Shown: piece by piece, positions 33,944 to 43,972 of the stretch
Layout of the letters: each line of letters starts with the position of its first letter
Numbering within the stretch: the first letter of the stretch is position 1
Assembly: GCA_937905825.1 (NCBI GenBank)
Contig: CALCXM010000034.1
Span: 48,794 to 112,793 of the forward strand
Length of the DNA stretch: 64,000 nucleotides
Direction of reading: 5' to 3'
Origin: an uncultured bacterium
Lineage (GTDB): Bacteria > Planctomycetota > UBA1135 > GCA-002686595
Translations under genes and position numbers: made by a program
The notes under the pieces: model-generated
Database searches by the model: none
What the model saw: only the letters and a program-made list of their open reading frames with translations
Told to the model about the DNA's origin: nothing

Positions 33944-35614
33944 ATGTCTGCCTCCTACGATCACATTCCGACCGGCCCGCAAAAGTCTCCCCACGGTTCT
34001 GAACTCAGCTGCAAGAGTTGGGGGGCGGAGGCCGCCATGAGGATGCTCATGAACAACCTCGACCCGCAGGTCGCGGAGGAGCCGGAGAACTTGATCGTCT
34101 ACGGGGGCAGCGGCAAGGCGGCCCGGGATTGGCCGAGCTTTCAGGCGATCATCGGCACGCTCCAGCGACTGGAGCCGGACGAGACTTTGCTCGTGCAGTC
34201 CGGTCGGCCCGTGGGCGTATTCAAGACGACCACGGCCTCACCGCGAGTGATGATTGCCAACTCGAACCTGGTGGGTCATTGGGCCAACTGGAAGCACTTC
34301 CGGCACTTGGAAGCGGAAGGCAAGATGATGTACGGCCAGATGACCGCTGGCTCTTGGATCTACATCGGAAGCCAGGGCATCCTGCAGGGAACCTACGAGA
34401 CCTTTGCGGCCTCCGCCAAGAAACTCTTCGGTGGCACCTTGGAGGGTCGCTTGGTGGTGACCGCGGGCCTCGGTGGCATGGGCGGCGCGCAACCCTTGGC
34501 GGCTTGCATGAACGGCGCGACCTGCCTGGCCGCGGAGGTGGATCCCACTCGCATTCAAAAGCGCTTGGACACGCGTTACTGCGACGTGATGATGGACGAC
34601 ATCGACGCGGCCATCGACCAGGCCCTCGAGTGGAAAGCGCAGAAAGTGGCCAAGTCCATCGGGGTCGTCGCCAACGCGGTGGACCTCTTGCAGCGCATGA
34701 TCGAGCGCAACATCACGCCCGACATTCTGACGGACCAAACGAGCGCCCACGATCCCTTGGACGGTTACGTGCCGAACGGCATGAGCTTCAAAACCGCCTT
34801 GGCCCTGCGCTCCTCCAACCCGGACGAGTACGAGAAGGAATCCTTCCGCACCATGGTCGATCACACGAAGGCCATGATTGAGCTGCAGAAGCGCGGGGCG
34901 GATACCTTCGACTACGGCAACAACTTGCGCGGTCACGCCAAGCAGGCTGGTCTGGAGAACGCCTTCGACTTTGAAGGGTTCGTTCCAAAGTACGTTCGCC
35001 CGCTGTTCTGCGAAGGCAAGGGACCTTTCCGTTGGGCTGCACTCTCCGGCAACCCGGAAGACATCGCCGTCACCGACCGCATCATCCTGGAACTCTTCCC
35101 GGAGGACGAAGCGCTCTGCCGCTGGATCCGCATGGCCGGGGAGCGCATTCAGTACCAGGGCTTGCCCGCGCGCATTTGTTGGCTGGGCTACGGGGAGCGC
35201 GCCAAGGCGGGCCTCGCGTTCAACGAAGCCGTGCGCCGTGGAGAGATCACCGCGCCGCTTGTGATCGGTCGCGACCACTTGGACTGCGGGTCCGTGGCTT
35301 CGCCCAACCGCGAGACCGAGGGCATGAAGGACGGTACCGACGCCGTGGCGGATTGGCCGCTCTTGAACCTCATGTTGAACACCGCCTCCGGCGCCACCTG
35401 GGTTTCCTTCCACCACGGAGGCGGGGTCGGCATCGGCTACTCCCTGCACTCGGGGCAAGTGACTCTTGCTGATGGCACGGACGAGTCCGCGGCCGCCTTG
35501 CAGCGCGTCTTGACCAACGACCCCGGCACGGGCGTCATGCGCCACGTGGACGCGGGCTATGACGAAGCAATCGCCTGTGCGAAGGAGCGCGGGCTCGACT
35601 TACCGATGATGTAG
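33944..35614 (+). CDS. hutU: Urocanate hydratase (urocanase)
   Basis: A 556-residue NAD-dependent enzyme that converts urocanate to imidazolonepropionate, step two of histidine degradation. Family blocks are clear: [20 protein letters not shown] (NAD binding), [30 protein letters not shown], and near the C-terminus [18 protein letters not shown] and [20 protein letters not shown]. Length matches the family (about 555). It sits directly after hutH on the plus strand. Its TAG stop is the first three bases of the palindromic repeat at 35612-35677. The remaining hut genes (hutI, and hutG or hutF) are not adjacent in the window. Confidence 0.97.
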   Translation: MSASYDHIPTGPQKSPHGSELSCKSWGAEAAMRMLMNNLDPQVAEEPENLIVYGGSGKAARDWPSFQAIIGTLQRLEPDETLLVQSGRPVGVFKTTTASPRVMIANSNLVGHWANWKHFRHLEAEGKMMYGQMTAGSWIYIGSQGILQGTYETFAASAKKLFGGTLEGRLVVTAGLGGMGGAQPLAACMNGATCLAAEVDPTRIQKRLDTRYCDVMMDDIDAAIDQALEWKAQKVAKSIGVVANAVDLLQRMIERNITPDILTDQTSAHDPLDGYVPNGMSFKTALALRSSNPDEYEKESFRTMVDHTKAMIELQKRGADTFDYGNNLRGHAKQAGLENAFDFEGFVPKYVRPLFCEGKGPFRWAALSGNPEDIAVTDRIILELFPEDEALCRWIRMAGERIQYQGLPARICWLGYGERAKAGLAFNEAVRRGEITAPLVIGRDHLDCGSVASPNRETEGMKDGTDAVADWPLLNLMLNTASGATWVSFHHGGGVGIGYSLHSGQVTLADGTDESAAALQRVLTNDPGTGVMRHVDAGYDEAIACAKERGLDLPMM

Positions 35615-35677
35615 GGAATACGGTGTCGCACACCTTGTTGAAGAGCAACAACAAGGTGTGCGACACCGTATTCCCTA
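35612..35677. repeat. Perfect hairpin repeat that supplies the stop codons of hutU and glpK
   Basis: Two 29-bp perfectly complementary arms (35612-35640, 35649-35677) flank an 8-base loop. Each arm begins TAGGGAATACGGTGTCGCAC. The outermost TAG on the plus strand is the hutU stop, and the outermost TAG on the minus strand is the glpK stop. The core matches the elements at 10645, 15106 and 32148. Its position between convergent genes fits a bidirectional terminator. Confidence 0.85.
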
Positions 35678-37183
35678 CTCCCAACCAAAGCTGCGTTCGA
35701 GCGCCTTGTGCCATCCGGCCAGGTGCTCGTCGCGTTTTTCGGCGGACATCGCCGGCTCGAAGGTGCGCTCCACACGCCAGTGGCTGCGCAAGTCCTCCAA
35801 GTTGCTGAAAAGCCCGGCGCCGAGACCCGCGGCGTAGGCGGCGCCCAGGGCCGTGGTCTCCAAGACCGTCGGCCGGATCACCGGGGATCCGTGCAGGTCG
35901 GCTTGAAACTGCATGAGAAGATCATTGGCCGCCATGCCGCCGTCCACGCGCAAGGTCCCGAGGGCGATCCCGGAGTCCTTGGCCATGGCCACGAGTACGT
36001 CGTGCACCTGGTAGGCGACGGCCTCCAAGGAAGCCCGGGCGATGTGCGCCTTCGTGGCAAACTGCGTGAGGCCGCAAAGCACTCCGCGGGCGTCCGGTCG
36101 CCAGTGGGGGGCGAAGAGTCCAGTGAAGGCTGGAACCAAGTACACACCACCATTGTCGGCGACGCTGCGCGCGAGAGCTTCCACTTCGGGAGCTGAGTCA
36201 ATCAGTTGTAAGTTGTCGCGCAGCCACTGAATCAACGCCCCTGCGATGGCCACCGAACCTTCGAGCGCATAGACCGCGGGGGATCCTTCAAATTGGTAGG
36301 CGACGGTGGTGAGCAATCCCGCCTTGGAGGGAACCGGAGTCTGGCCCGTGTTCAAGAGCAGGAAGCAGCCCGTGCCGTAGGTGTTCTTGGCTTCCCCGGA
36401 CTCGAAGCAACATTGACCGATGAGCGCTGCCTGCTGATCGCCCACCGCGCCGCACAGGGGCAAGCGCGCCTCAAAGGGTCCGCTCGTTGCCGTGTAGCCC
36501 CAAGGAGTCTTGGCACTCGAGGGGACGATACTTGGCAACATGCCGGCGGGGACCCCGAAGGCTTCCAGCAACTCGGGCTCCCAGGCGAGCTTGTTCAGGT
36601 CCATCCACATGGTGCGCGAAGCGTTGGTCACGTCCGTGATGTGCGCGCCACCATCAGGACCGCCGGAGAGGTTCCAAAGGATCCAACTCTCCATGGTGCC
36701 GCAGATGGCCTCACCAGACTCCGCAGCCGCGCGCAGGCCGGGGACGTTCTCCAGCAGCCAGACCAGCTTCGGACCCGAGAAGTAGGTGGCCAGGGGCAAG
36801 CCGGTTTGGGCTTGAAAGCGTTCGGTCCCCGCGTCCCCAGCCAGCCGGTCGCAGATGGCTTGGGTGCGCGTGTCTTGCCAGACGATGGCGTTGGCGTAGG
36901 GCGCGCCGCTCTTGCGGTTCCAGACGGCCAGGGTTTCCCGCTGGTTGGTGACTCCAACCGCCGCGATCGAGACGTGCTCGCCGGCGGCGATGCGCGCTTC
37001 CCGAATCACAGTTTGCGTGTTGCGCCAGATCTCCGCCGCGTCGTGTTCGACCCAGCCGGGTTGCGGATAGATCTGCCGATGCTCCTTTTGACCTAGACCC
37101 AGGATGCTTCCGTCGAGCCCGAAGAGGATGCAGCGGGTGCTCGTCGTTCCTTGGTCGATGGAGGCAATGCAGGCAGTGCTCAT
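35675..37183 (-). CDS. glpK: Glycerol kinase
   Basis: A 502-residue FGGY-family kinase that phosphorylates glycerol to glycerol 3-phosphate with ATP. The N-terminal phosphate loop is [41 protein letters not shown] and IVWQDTRT form the glycerol/ATP region. [34 protein letters not shown] and [20 protein letters not shown] are glycerol-kinase specific. Length equals the family norm. It is transcribed toward hutU and ends in the shared palindrome. No glpF or glpD neighbour is present; the next gene upstream on the same strand belongs downstream in the oligopeptide ABC operon (end 37219). Confidence 0.95.
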   Translation of the reverse strand: MSTACIASIDQGTTSTRCILFGLDGSILGLGQKEHRQIYPQPGWVEHDAAEIWRNTQTVIREARIAAGEHVSIAAVGVTNQRETLAVWNRKSGAPYANAIVWQDTRTQAICDRLAGDAGTERFQAQTGLPLATYFSGPKLVWLLENVPGLRAAAESGEAICGTMESWILWNLSGGPDGGAHITDVTNASRTMWMDLNKLAWEPELLEAFGVPAGMLPSIVPSSAKTPWGYTATSGPFEARLPLCGAVGDQQAALIGQCCFESGEAKNTYGTGCFLLLNTGQTPVPSKAGLLTTVAYQFEGSPAVYALEGSVAIAGALIQWLRDNLQLIDSAPEVEALARSVADNGGVYLVPAFTGLFAPHWRPDARGVLCGLTQFATKAHIARASLEAVAYQVHDVLVAMAKDSGIALGTLRVDGGMAANDLLMQFQADLHGSPVIRPTVLETTALGAAYAAGLGAGLFSNLEDLRSHWRVERTFEPAMSAEKRDEHLAGWHKALERSFGWE

Positions 37184-37218
37184 GGGAAATTGGCAATCCG
37201 ACTCATGAATAGCGCGCG

Positions 37219-38193
37219 CTAGTCAACGAGCCAGCAGGAGACCGGGTGATCGACACTCTTCCTTTCGAGCCGCGGGCGATCTGTGTGGCACTTCGCTTCC
37301 GCCACGGGACAGCGACCCGCGAAGGCGCAGCCTGGGGGCAGCACGAAGGGGCTTGGCACGTCGCCCTGCAACACGATCAAGGGCCTGCGATCGTCCGGGT
37401 CGTTGATCGGGTTCGCACCGAGCAAGGCCTTGGTGTAGGGATGGGCCGCGTTCTTGTGCAGATCGTCGCAGCTGAGCTCTTCCACCACGTTGCCGAGGTA
37501 CATGACCAGCACGCGATCGCAGAAGTGCTCGATGACCTTGAGATCGTGGGAGACGAACACCAGGGTCAAGCCGAACTCGTCCTTGAGATCCATCAGAAGG
37601 TTGAGCACCTGGGCCTGGATCGAAACGTCGAGGGCCGAGACAGGCTCGTCCGCCACCAAAACATCCGGGTTGCAGGCCAGGGCACGGGCGATGCCGATGC
37701 GCTGGCGTTGGCCGCCGGAGAATTCGTGGGGGAACTTGTCCACGGCGTCCACGCGCAGGCCGACCCTTTGCACCAGCTCCTCGATGTAGGCGTTCATGCC
37801 AAAGGGCGTGGGCACCTGGTGAAACAGGGCCACCTCGCGCAAGGCCTGGCGCACGGTCATGCGCGGGTTCAGGGACGAGTAGGGATCTTGGAAGATCATC
37901 TGGATGCGCTTGCGGTAAGGCATCAACTCCCCGTGGCTGAGGCCCGTGAGCTCCTCGCCCTCGAACAGGATCGAGCCAGCCGTGGGGGAGTGCAGACGAA
38001 TCAAGCACTTGCCCAGGGTCGACTTTCCGCAGCCGGACTCGCCGACGACGCCGAGCACTTCGCCCTTCTTGAGGGAGAAGGAAACGCCGTTGAGTGCGTG
38101 CACCTTGGACTGCACGCGATTCAGGATTCCGCCGCGCACGGGGAAGTGCATCTCGAGGTCTTTGACCTGAAGGATGTCTGTGGAAGAACTCAC
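37219..38193 (-). CDS. oppF: Oligopeptide/dipeptide ABC importer ATP-binding protein (OppF/DppF type)
   Basis: A 324-residue ATPase with Walker [18 protein letters not shown]-loop [16 protein letters not shown], signature [15 protein letters not shown], Walker [13 protein letters not shown] and H-loop FVSHDLKV. The C-terminal oligopeptide-specific extension is present, with the cysteine cluster [14 protein letters not shown] that in relatives can bind a 4Fe-4S cluster. It is the last gene of the five-gene importer operon and overlaps the preceding ATPase gene by 4 bases. It energises import together with OppD. Confidence 0.93.
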   Translation of the reverse strand: MSSSTDILQVKDLEMHFPVRGGILNRVQSKVHALNGVSFSLKKGEVLGVVGESGCGKSTLGKCLIRLHSPTAGSILFEGEELTGLSHGELMPYRKRIQMIFQDPYSSLNPRMTVRQALREVALFHQVPTPFGMNAYIEELVQRVGLRVDAVDKFPHEFSGGQRQRIGIARALACNPDVLVADEPVSALDVSIQAQVLNLLMDLKDEFGLTLVFVSHDLKVIEHFCDRVLVMYLGNVVEELSCDDLHKNAAHPYTKALLGANPINDPDDRRPLIVLQGDVPSPFVLPPGCAFAGRCPVAEAKCHTDRPRLERKSVDHPVSCWLVD

Positions 38194-39188
38194 TGGGCGC
38201 CTCCTAGGGGCAAGTGGCAGCGATAGCTGCGGTTGCCATGCTGTTCGAGTAGGGGCTCGTCACGAACGCAGCGCTCCTCGCGGTACTCGCAACGATCTTG
38301 AAAGCGACAGCCGGGGGGCAGGTTGAAGAGGCTCGGCACGATGCCTTTGATGGTCGGCAGGCGTTCGCCCTTTTGGCGTCCACCGGACTTGGGGATCGAA
38401 CGCAGCAGCGCCTGTGTGTAGGGATGCTGCGGGTTGTGAAAGAGATCGCGCACGCTGGCCACCTCGATCACGCGTCCCGCGTACATCACCATGACCCGAT
38501 CGCAAATCTGCGCGACCACCCCTAGGTCGTGGGTGATCAACATGATGGCGGTGTTGAACTTGTTCTTGAGCCCTTCCATCAGATCGAGGATCTGGGCTTG
38601 GATGGTGACGTCCAAAGCCGTGGTCGGCTCGTCCGCGATCAGGACTTCCGGTTCGCAACAAAGTGCCATGGCGATCATCACCCGCTGGCGCATGCCCCCG
38701 GACAGTTGGTGGGGGTACTCGTCCACGCGCCGTTCGGGTTCGGGCATCTCCACCTGGCGCAGCATGTCGATGGCGCGCTGGCGGCGTGCCTTCCTGTCCA
38801 GGTCGGTGTGGTAGGAGAGCGCCTCCTCCAACTGCGCGCCGATCTTGAACACGGGATTCAAGGAAGTCATGGGTTCCTGGAAGATCATCGCGATCTTGTC
38901 CCCCCGCACCGTGCGCATCTCTGCCTCGGTGGCGGCGGCCAAGTTGAGTCCGCCGTACATCACGCGACTCTCCGGCTTCTGAAAGGACAGATGCTCGGGC
39001 AAGAGGCGCATGATCGACTTGCTGGTCACCGTCTTGCCGCAACCGGATTCGCCAACGATGCCCAGGGTTTCCCCCGGATAGAGATCGAAGGAAACGTCAT
39101 CGATGGCGGTGACGACCCCTTGATCGGTTTTGAAGCAGGTGGAGAGATTTCGAACCTCTAGCACGGGCTTAGTCTTCGTTTTGCTCAT
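38190..39188 (-). CDS. oppD: Oligopeptide/dipeptide ABC importer ATP-binding protein (OppD/DppD type)
   Basis: A 332-residue ATPase with Walker [33 protein letters not shown], signature [15 protein letters not shown], Walker [16 protein letters not shown] and [16 protein letters not shown]. The C-terminal cysteine-containing extension ([16 protein letters not shown]) matches the OppD/DppD family. The ATG at 39188 (MSKTKTKP) follows the permease stop by 4 bases; a longer frame upstream would overlap the permease. Partner of OppF; peptides or nickel are possible cargo by family. Confidence 0.93.
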   Translation of the reverse strand: MSKTKTKPVLEVRNLSTCFKTDQGVVTAIDDVSFDLYPGETLGIVGESGCGKTVTSKSIMRLLPEHLSFQKPESRVMYGGLNLAAATEAEMRTVRGDKIAMIFQEPMTSLNPVFKIGAQLEEALSYHTDLDRKARRQRAIDMLRQVEMPEPERRVDEYPHQLSGGMRQRVMIAMALCCEPEVLIADEPTTALDVTIQAQILDLMEGLKNKFNTAIMLITHDLGVVAQICDRVMVMYAGRVIEVASVRDLFHNPQHPYTQALLRSIPKSGGRQKGERLPTIKGIVPSLFNLPPGCRFQDRCEYREERCVRDEPLLEQHGNRSYRCHLPLGGAQ

Positions 39189-39192
39189 AGCT

Positions 39193-40404
39193 CTATACGT
39201 GCTTGGGGTCGAAGGCGTCCTGCAGAGCATCCGATAGGATGTTGAAGGCGAGCACGAGGATCACCATAAAGAATGTGGCAGCGCCGATTTGCCAGAAGAA
39301 GCCGTTGAGCACTTCGGCTTTGGCCTGGCTGATCATCACGCCCCAGGAAGGTTGGCCTTTTACGCCAAGTCCGAGGAAGCTCAGGATGACCTCGGCCTTG
39401 ATCGCGCCCACGAAGAGCAACGAGAAGTTGATGAACATCAGGTGGGCCGTGTTCGGGATGATGTGCTTGAGCAAGATTTGGATCTTGCCAAAGCCCATGG
39501 CGGAAGCGGCTTGCACGTACTCCAATTCCTTGAGCTTCATCACCTCGCCGCGAATCACGCGGCAGGGGGAGATCCAGAAGGACATGCAGAAGGCGGCATA
39601 AACGGGGATCAGCGTGCCATCGAAGGGGCCACCGCGGAAGGCGGAGGCCAGCACCATCAAGAGCACGATCCAGGGGATCGAGGAGAACGTCGAGTAGAGC
39701 CAAATCACGAGGTGATCGACCCAGCCACCGAAGTAGCCGGCGGCGGCGCCGAGGAGCGTTCCCAGCAACACGGAGAAGAGCGCGCTGATGATGCCGATTT
39801 GTACAGCGACCTTGGTGCTGTACAAAGCCCGGAACATGATCGATCGTCCCTGCAGGTCCGTGCCCAGGCTCATGCGCAGACTGTGGACTAGACTGCTGAG
39901 CCCAGTGGGCTGGGTGTAGAGCTCTTCAACTTTGGATTCCAAGTCGAGCAGCAGCTTGGCAGCCGCGGGGTCCTCTTCAAGATCGTCGTACTCGACGGTC
40001 GCGTTGAAGATAGCCCAGGCTTCAGCCACCCTGGCGCTGACCACTTCTGGATCGTTGCTGAACGGTACGAGAGCGCCGAAATTGAGGGCCTTCAGGGCAT
40101 CCTCGGCTTGGGTGGCCGCGGCAGCCCGTTCAATCTGTTCGATTCGAAATTCGGCGTCCTGCAGGCGCTTCTCGCCATTCTGGGTACCCCCAAAGCCGGG
40201 TGTCCAGCCGGGACCGACCCGTGCGAAAGCATCTTCCTTCTCGAGGACGTTGAGCCCGACAGCGAGAGCACAAAGGAGATAGACGAGGATCACCACTAGG
40301 GATCCGATGGCCATCTTGTCGCGCTTGAACTTGCGCACACCTCGGCCTTGGAGAAATTTGCTCCACCAGCTGGGGGCGCTCGTGGCTTGTGGGGTTGAGC
40401 TCAT
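39193..40404 (-). CDS. oppC: Oligopeptide-type ABC permease (OppC/DppC) with extra periplasmic insert
   Basis: A 403-residue permease. After the first helix (MAIGSLVVILVYLLCALAVG) comes an insert of about 110 residues, charged and partly coiled (GGTQNGEKRLQDAEFRIEQI; AAAKLLLDLESKVEELYTQ), not found in typical 300-residue OppC proteins. The canonical part then begins with HSLRMSLGTDLQGRSIMFRA and contains the EAA cytoplasmic loop (EYVQAASAMGFGKIQILLKH) that contacts the ATPases. It overlaps the OppB gene stop/start region by 4 bases. The insert should lie in the periplasm near the binding protein. Confidence 0.9.
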   Translation of the reverse strand: MSSTPQATSAPSWWSKFLQGRGVRKFKRDKMAIGSLVVILVYLLCALAVGLNVLEKEDAFARVGPGWTPGFGGTQNGEKRLQDAEFRIEQIERAAAATQAEDALKALNFGALVPFSNDPEVVSARVAEAWAIFNATVEYDDLEEDPAAAKLLLDLESKVEELYTQPTGLSSLVHSLRMSLGTDLQGRSIMFRALYSTKVAVQIGIISALFSVLLGTLLGAAAGYFGGWVDHLVIWLYSTFSSIPWIVLLMVLASAFRGGPFDGTLIPVYAAFCMSFWISPCRVIRGEVMKLKELEYVQAASAMGFGKIQILLKHIIPNTAHLMFINFSLLFVGAIKAEVILSFLGLGVKGQPSWGVMISQAKAEVLNGFFWQIGAATFFMVILVLAFNILSDALQDAFDPKHV

Positions 40405-41342
40405 GAGAGGCGCACGCGTGGGTCCACCAACGCGTAGAGCACGTCAGTCAAAATGTTGGAGAGGATGAAGATGGCCGCGAAGATCGTTACGAAGCTCTGG
40501 ACCACCGGGAAGTCCTGTTCTTGAATCGCCTTGTAGAGCACACGGCCCATGCCGGGGATGTTGAAGTACACCTCAAGCAGCAAGGAGCCCATGATCAAGA
40601 AGGGCAGGGTGGTCATGATGCGCGTGATGATGGGGATCATCGCGTTCTTTAACATGTGCACGAACATCACTTTGGTCTTTGTCGCGCCCTTGGCCTTGGC
40701 CGTGATGATGTAGTCGCGTCCCGATTCTTCGACCATCACCGCTCGGTAGAAGCGAGTGTCATAGCCCACAGCCACCAGGGTCGAAATCAAAACGGGCAAC
40801 AAACAGTAGTACGACCAATTCTCGATGCCGCTTTCATAGCCACCGATAGCGAACAGGTCCCAGCTGGTCTCCTTCGTGAGGAGGTAGGCCCCGTAGTACT
40901 GGCCGAAGATGATATAGACCAGAAAGCTTACACTCATGCCGATCACGGCCAGGACCATCAAAATGCGGTCGATCCTGCGGCCGCGGAAGAAGGCGGAGAT
41001 CAACGCGATCGAGATCGAGATGATGCTAGTCAAGGTCAGGGCCGGCAGGGTGATCGATAGGCTCGGCTTAATCGAGTCCATGAACATCTGCTTGACCGTG
41101 AGTCCTTGGTTCTTCCAGCTCATCACGTTGAGGTCGAAGCGTAGCACATCGAAGTACTGTTCCAGCAATGGACGGGCGAGTCCGAGTGACTCCTTCATGG
41201 CCAGCATGTCTTCCTGGGACTTGTTCTTACCCATCATGCTGCTGACTGGGTCGTTGACCCGCAGGGCCACCATGAGAAGGAGAACGATCCCCAGGTAAAC
41301 GGGGATGTTGTAGAGCAGTTTGCGCGCGACGTAGGACCACAT
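40401..41342 (-). CDS. oppB: Oligopeptide-type ABC permease (OppB/DppB)
   Basis: A 313-residue permease. The first helix is KLLYNIPVYLGIVLLLMVAL; the EAA loop is DYIITAKAKGATKTKVMFVH, followed by MLKNAMIPIITRIMTTLPF and VYFNIPGMGRVLYKAIQEQD, all typical of OppB. The ATG at 41342 gives MWSYVARK; the preceding open frame is out of register with the binding-protein gene and not translated. The gene is 13 bases after the binding-protein stop. Confidence 0.92.
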   Translation of the reverse strand: MWSYVARKLLYNIPVYLGIVLLLMVALRVNDPVSSMMGKNKSQEDMLAMKESLGLARPLLEQYFDVLRFDLNVMSWKNQGLTVKQMFMDSIKPSLSITLPALTLTSIISISIALISAFFRGRRIDRILMVLAVIGMSVSFLVYIIFGQYYGAYLLTKETSWDLFAIGGYESGIENWSYYCLLPVLISTLVAVGYDTRFYRAVMVEESGRDYIITAKAKGATKTKVMFVHMLKNAMIPIITRIMTTLPFLIMGSLLLEVYFNIPGMGRVLYKAIQEQDFPVVQSFVTIFAAIFILSNILTDVLYALVDPRVRLS

Positions 41343-41355
41343 AGGATGCTTAGGG

Positions 41356-43164
41356 CTAGTTATTCCGCCTGGCGGATTCGTCGATGTCGATGTACTTCGA
41401 CCAGTTCCAGAAGTTTTCGCTCGGCTTGAAGTTGCGGATCCAACGGGTGCCGAGGTAGTTGCGAGTGCGAGCCATGCCGCCGATGAAGGCCACGTCCTCG
41501 AGGACCATGTCACGCATTTTGGCGTAGATCGCGCTGCGCTCTGGGGAGGGGGGCATGGAACGGATGGATTCGTACAAAGCGTCGTACTCGTCGTTCTTGT
41601 AGTTGTAGTGGTTCGAGCCAGGGGACTCGTTGGGGCCGTAGAAGAGCGCTAGGTTGTTCTCCCCATCTGGGTAGTCCGAGCCCCAGGCGAAGGAGAAGAT
41701 GCGCGCCTGGCGCTTGTCGATGGCGTCGATCAACTGCGGGAACTCGAGCAGGATTGGATTGAGAAGGACACCAATCTTGTTCAGTTGGCGAGCCATCATC
41801 TCAGATTGCTCTGCGCTATTGCCTGAGAGTGACGTGTAGTAGTCGATGACAGGCAAGCCCTCGCCGTTCGGGTAGCCGGCTTCTTTCAACAGGACGCGAG
41901 CACGGTCCAAGTTCGGACCCGTGTAGCCCGCATCACAGAAATGCCCGTCTGGATGACCGTCCAAGCCAGGGGGGATCATTCCGTCGTAGACGATGTTCTG
42001 GCCGTTGTAAAAGGTGTTGTTGAACTCGGCCAAGTCCATAGCGAGGCTGATCGCTTGGCGCAGTTTCTTCTGCTTTTCACCATAGCCTCCGACTAGATCA
42101 TCATCCATGTTGAAGCCGCGGAAGATGAAGTCGAGCAGGGGCACCTGGTGATAGGTAATGCCTTCTTCTCGGTACTCCTTGGTGAGCTTCTTCGTGCGCT
42201 TCCGAATTGCGTCCAGGAAGTTCTCCGCCGGGATTTGCGCGTAGTCCAACTTGCCAGTGCGGAACTCCAGCCACATGGGTTGGTCTTGTGCATAACAATT
42301 GATGCGCACATGGTCGACGATGGGGAGCTTTTGGCCTGCGGCCAAATGCAAGCCAGCGGCTTCTTCTGCGGGGCCCCACTCGTTCGGATAGAACTCGTCG
42401 CGGTAGTTGGGGTTGCGAGAAAAGTCCAAGCTCTTAGAGGTGATCCAATCATCGGGGTCCATGATGAAGGGGCCCGTTCCGACCGGGTTGCGAGGGAATC
42501 CGGTGCCGTACATCTCGACGGCTTCGCGGGGCACGATGGATGTCTGGAACATGGCCAACACGTAGAGAAAGCGTTGGATCGGTTCGGTCAGAGTGACTTG
42601 TACGGTGTGCGAGTCCAGGGCCACGAGTCCTTCGAAGTTCGAGTCGTAGTCGAAGGTCTGCGCTGCGTTCTGACTGCTGCGCCATTCGTCGAAGCCCCTA
42701 ATCGTCTCTTCTAGCAACCACCAGGACTTGGTGTCGACGTCCTTGTCGGCCATTCGTTTCCAAGAGTAGATCACGTCCTCCGCGACCATCTCGCGCCCCT
42801 TGCCGCCCTCGAAGCACTCGTTGTCGTGGAACAGAACTCCGCGCTTAAGCTTGAAGGTGTAAACCAGCCGGTCTTCAGAGATCTCAGGCATGGCTTCGCA
42901 GAGGAGAGGCTCGAGTTCCACGGGCTCGATCAAGTACTTGTACTGCAGCAGGGTCTCGTACACATGGCAAACCGCCTGGTTGTCGTAGGTGGTGGACCCA
43001 CGCACCGGATCCATAGATCCGGGACCAGCACCACGAATCGGGAACGTGAAAGTTTTTCCCACCGAGTTGGAGGCATTGGCGCCCCCGCAGCCCCCCGTCA
43101 GGGGCAATAGCAGTGCTCCGAGGAGGGCCAAGGGGCCCAGCAGGCGTGCGGCTAGATTTGTCAT
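41356..43164 (-). CDS. Extracellular solute-binding lipoprotein, family 5 (OppA type)
   Basis: A 602-residue periplasmic binding lipoprotein, signal MTNLAARLLGPLALLGALLL with lipobox LTGGC. The mature protein shows the family 5 pattern: DPVRGSTTYDNQAVCHVYET, YTFKLKRGVLFHDNECFEGG, VEMYGTGFPRNPVGTGPFIM and RQAISLAMDLAEFNNTFYNG. It captures peptides or similar solutes for the OppBCDF transporter. It is the first gene of the operon and is divergent from the ECF sigma factor gene, separated by about 100 bases that must contain promoters for both. Confidence 0.93.
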   Translation of the reverse strand: MTNLAARLLGPLALLGALLLPLTGGCGGANASNSVGKTFTFPIRGAGPGSMDPVRGSTTYDNQAVCHVYETLLQYKYLIEPVELEPLLCEAMPEISEDRLVYTFKLKRGVLFHDNECFEGGKGREMVAEDVIYSWKRMADKDVDTKSWWLLEETIRGFDEWRSSQNAAQTFDYDSNFEGLVALDSHTVQVTLTEPIQRFLYVLAMFQTSIVPREAVEMYGTGFPRNPVGTGPFIMDPDDWITSKSLDFSRNPNYRDEFYPNEWGPAEEAAGLHLAAGQKLPIVDHVRINCYAQDQPMWLEFRTGKLDYAQIPAENFLDAIRKRTKKLTKEYREEGITYHQVPLLDFIFRGFNMDDDLVGGYGEKQKKLRQAISLAMDLAEFNNTFYNGQNIVYDGMIPPGLDGHPDGHFCDAGYTGPNLDRARVLLKEAGYPNGEGLPVIDYYTSLSGNSAEQSEMMARQLNKIGVLLNPILLEFPQLIDAIDKRQARIFSFAWGSDYPDGENNLALFYGPNESPGSNHYNYKNDEYDALYESIRSMPPSPERSAIYAKMRDMVLEDVAFIGGMARTRNYLGTRWIRNFKPSENFWNWSKYIDIDESARRNN

Positions 43165-43267
43165 GGGGGGAATCCTCGCCGGAACGGCTCTCTCTGGCAA
43201 GGGATCCGTGGGATGCCTGGCCTCGCCTGGTAGGCTGGCGCCATGATCTCCGCAGGTTGTCCCGCCC

Positions 43268-43972
43268 GTGGTGACAAAATCCGGACATTTGCTGGTCACC
43301 GATTGCCAATATCCTAGAACCGTTGGAGTGCTTACCTTGGAATTACCGACAACTGATCAGGCCGATCAGACCCCTGCCCAGCCGGCGGCCAGCGTTGATC
43401 CCTTCCCAGTGGAGAGCCGAGCTGCCCTGGCCCGGCGCGAAGAGCAAGCGCTGAGTGCGTTCTACGACGCCTACTTCGACCGGGTCTACGGTTACGTGCG
43501 CCGCATGGTCGGGGAGGAGCACCTCGCGGAAGATCTCACGCAGGATATCTTGATGCACATCATGCAGCATTTCGATACTTACGATCCGGAGCGCCCCCTG
43601 CGGCCCTGGGTCTTCACGATCGCGACGAACAAGGTTCGGGATTACTGGCGCGGCCGGCGTCACCAGTCGAACCTCCGTGAAGTCAGCTTGGAGGTCGGCG
43701 AGTCCGGCGGCTGGGCCCGCTCCAACACGCTCCAGCCCGTGGAGGAGCTCGGGGCAGGGGAGACCACTTCGGAGCTTTCCGCGGCCATCGAAGCTCTGCC
43801 GGAGTCCATGCGATTGACCCTGGTGCTGCGCTACTACGAAGGTCTCTCTTTCGAGGCCATCGCCGAAGTGGTGGAGCGAACTGAGGTCGCTGTGCGCAAG
43901 CGCTACTCGCGCGCCTTGGAAGAGCTGCGCAAGACGCTGCCCGGCACCGACGAGGGGGGGCTACAAGCGTGA
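43268..43972 (+). CDS. ECF RNA polymerase sigma factor
   Basis: A 234-residue sigma-70 family ECF factor. Region 2 is AFYDAYFDRVYGYVRRMVGE...HLAEDLTQDILMHIMQ with WVFTIATNKVRDYWRGRR (region 2.4); region 4 is LPESMRLTLVLRYYEGLSFE with the HTH VVERTEVAVRKRYSRALEEL. The start is uncertain: GTG at 43268, or GTG at 43328 that would remove a 20-residue leader of no obvious function. The stop overlaps the GTG of the FecR-like gene (GTGA), so sigma and regulator are coupled. It may regulate the divergent oligopeptide importer or unlinked genes. Confidence 0.9.
   Translation: MVTKSGHLLVTDCQYPRTVGVLTLELPTTDQADQTPAQPAASVDPFPVESRAALARREEQALSAFYDAYFDRVYGYVRRMVGEEHLAEDLTQDILMHIMQHFDTYDPERPLRPWVFTIATNKVRDYWRGRRHQSNLREVSLEVGESGGWARSNTLQPVEELGAGETTSELSAAIEALPESMRLTLVLRYYEGLSFEAIAEVVERTEVAVRKRYSRALEELRKTLPGTDEGGLQA

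Noticed and set aside
34238..35545. Long minus-strand open frame opposite hutU
   Set aside because: Antisense shadow of urocanate hydratase, with no domain and no ribosome binding site.
10645..35677. CRISPR array
   Set aside because: The repeats are few, kilobases apart and palindromic at their ends; there are no spacers of constant size and no cas genes.
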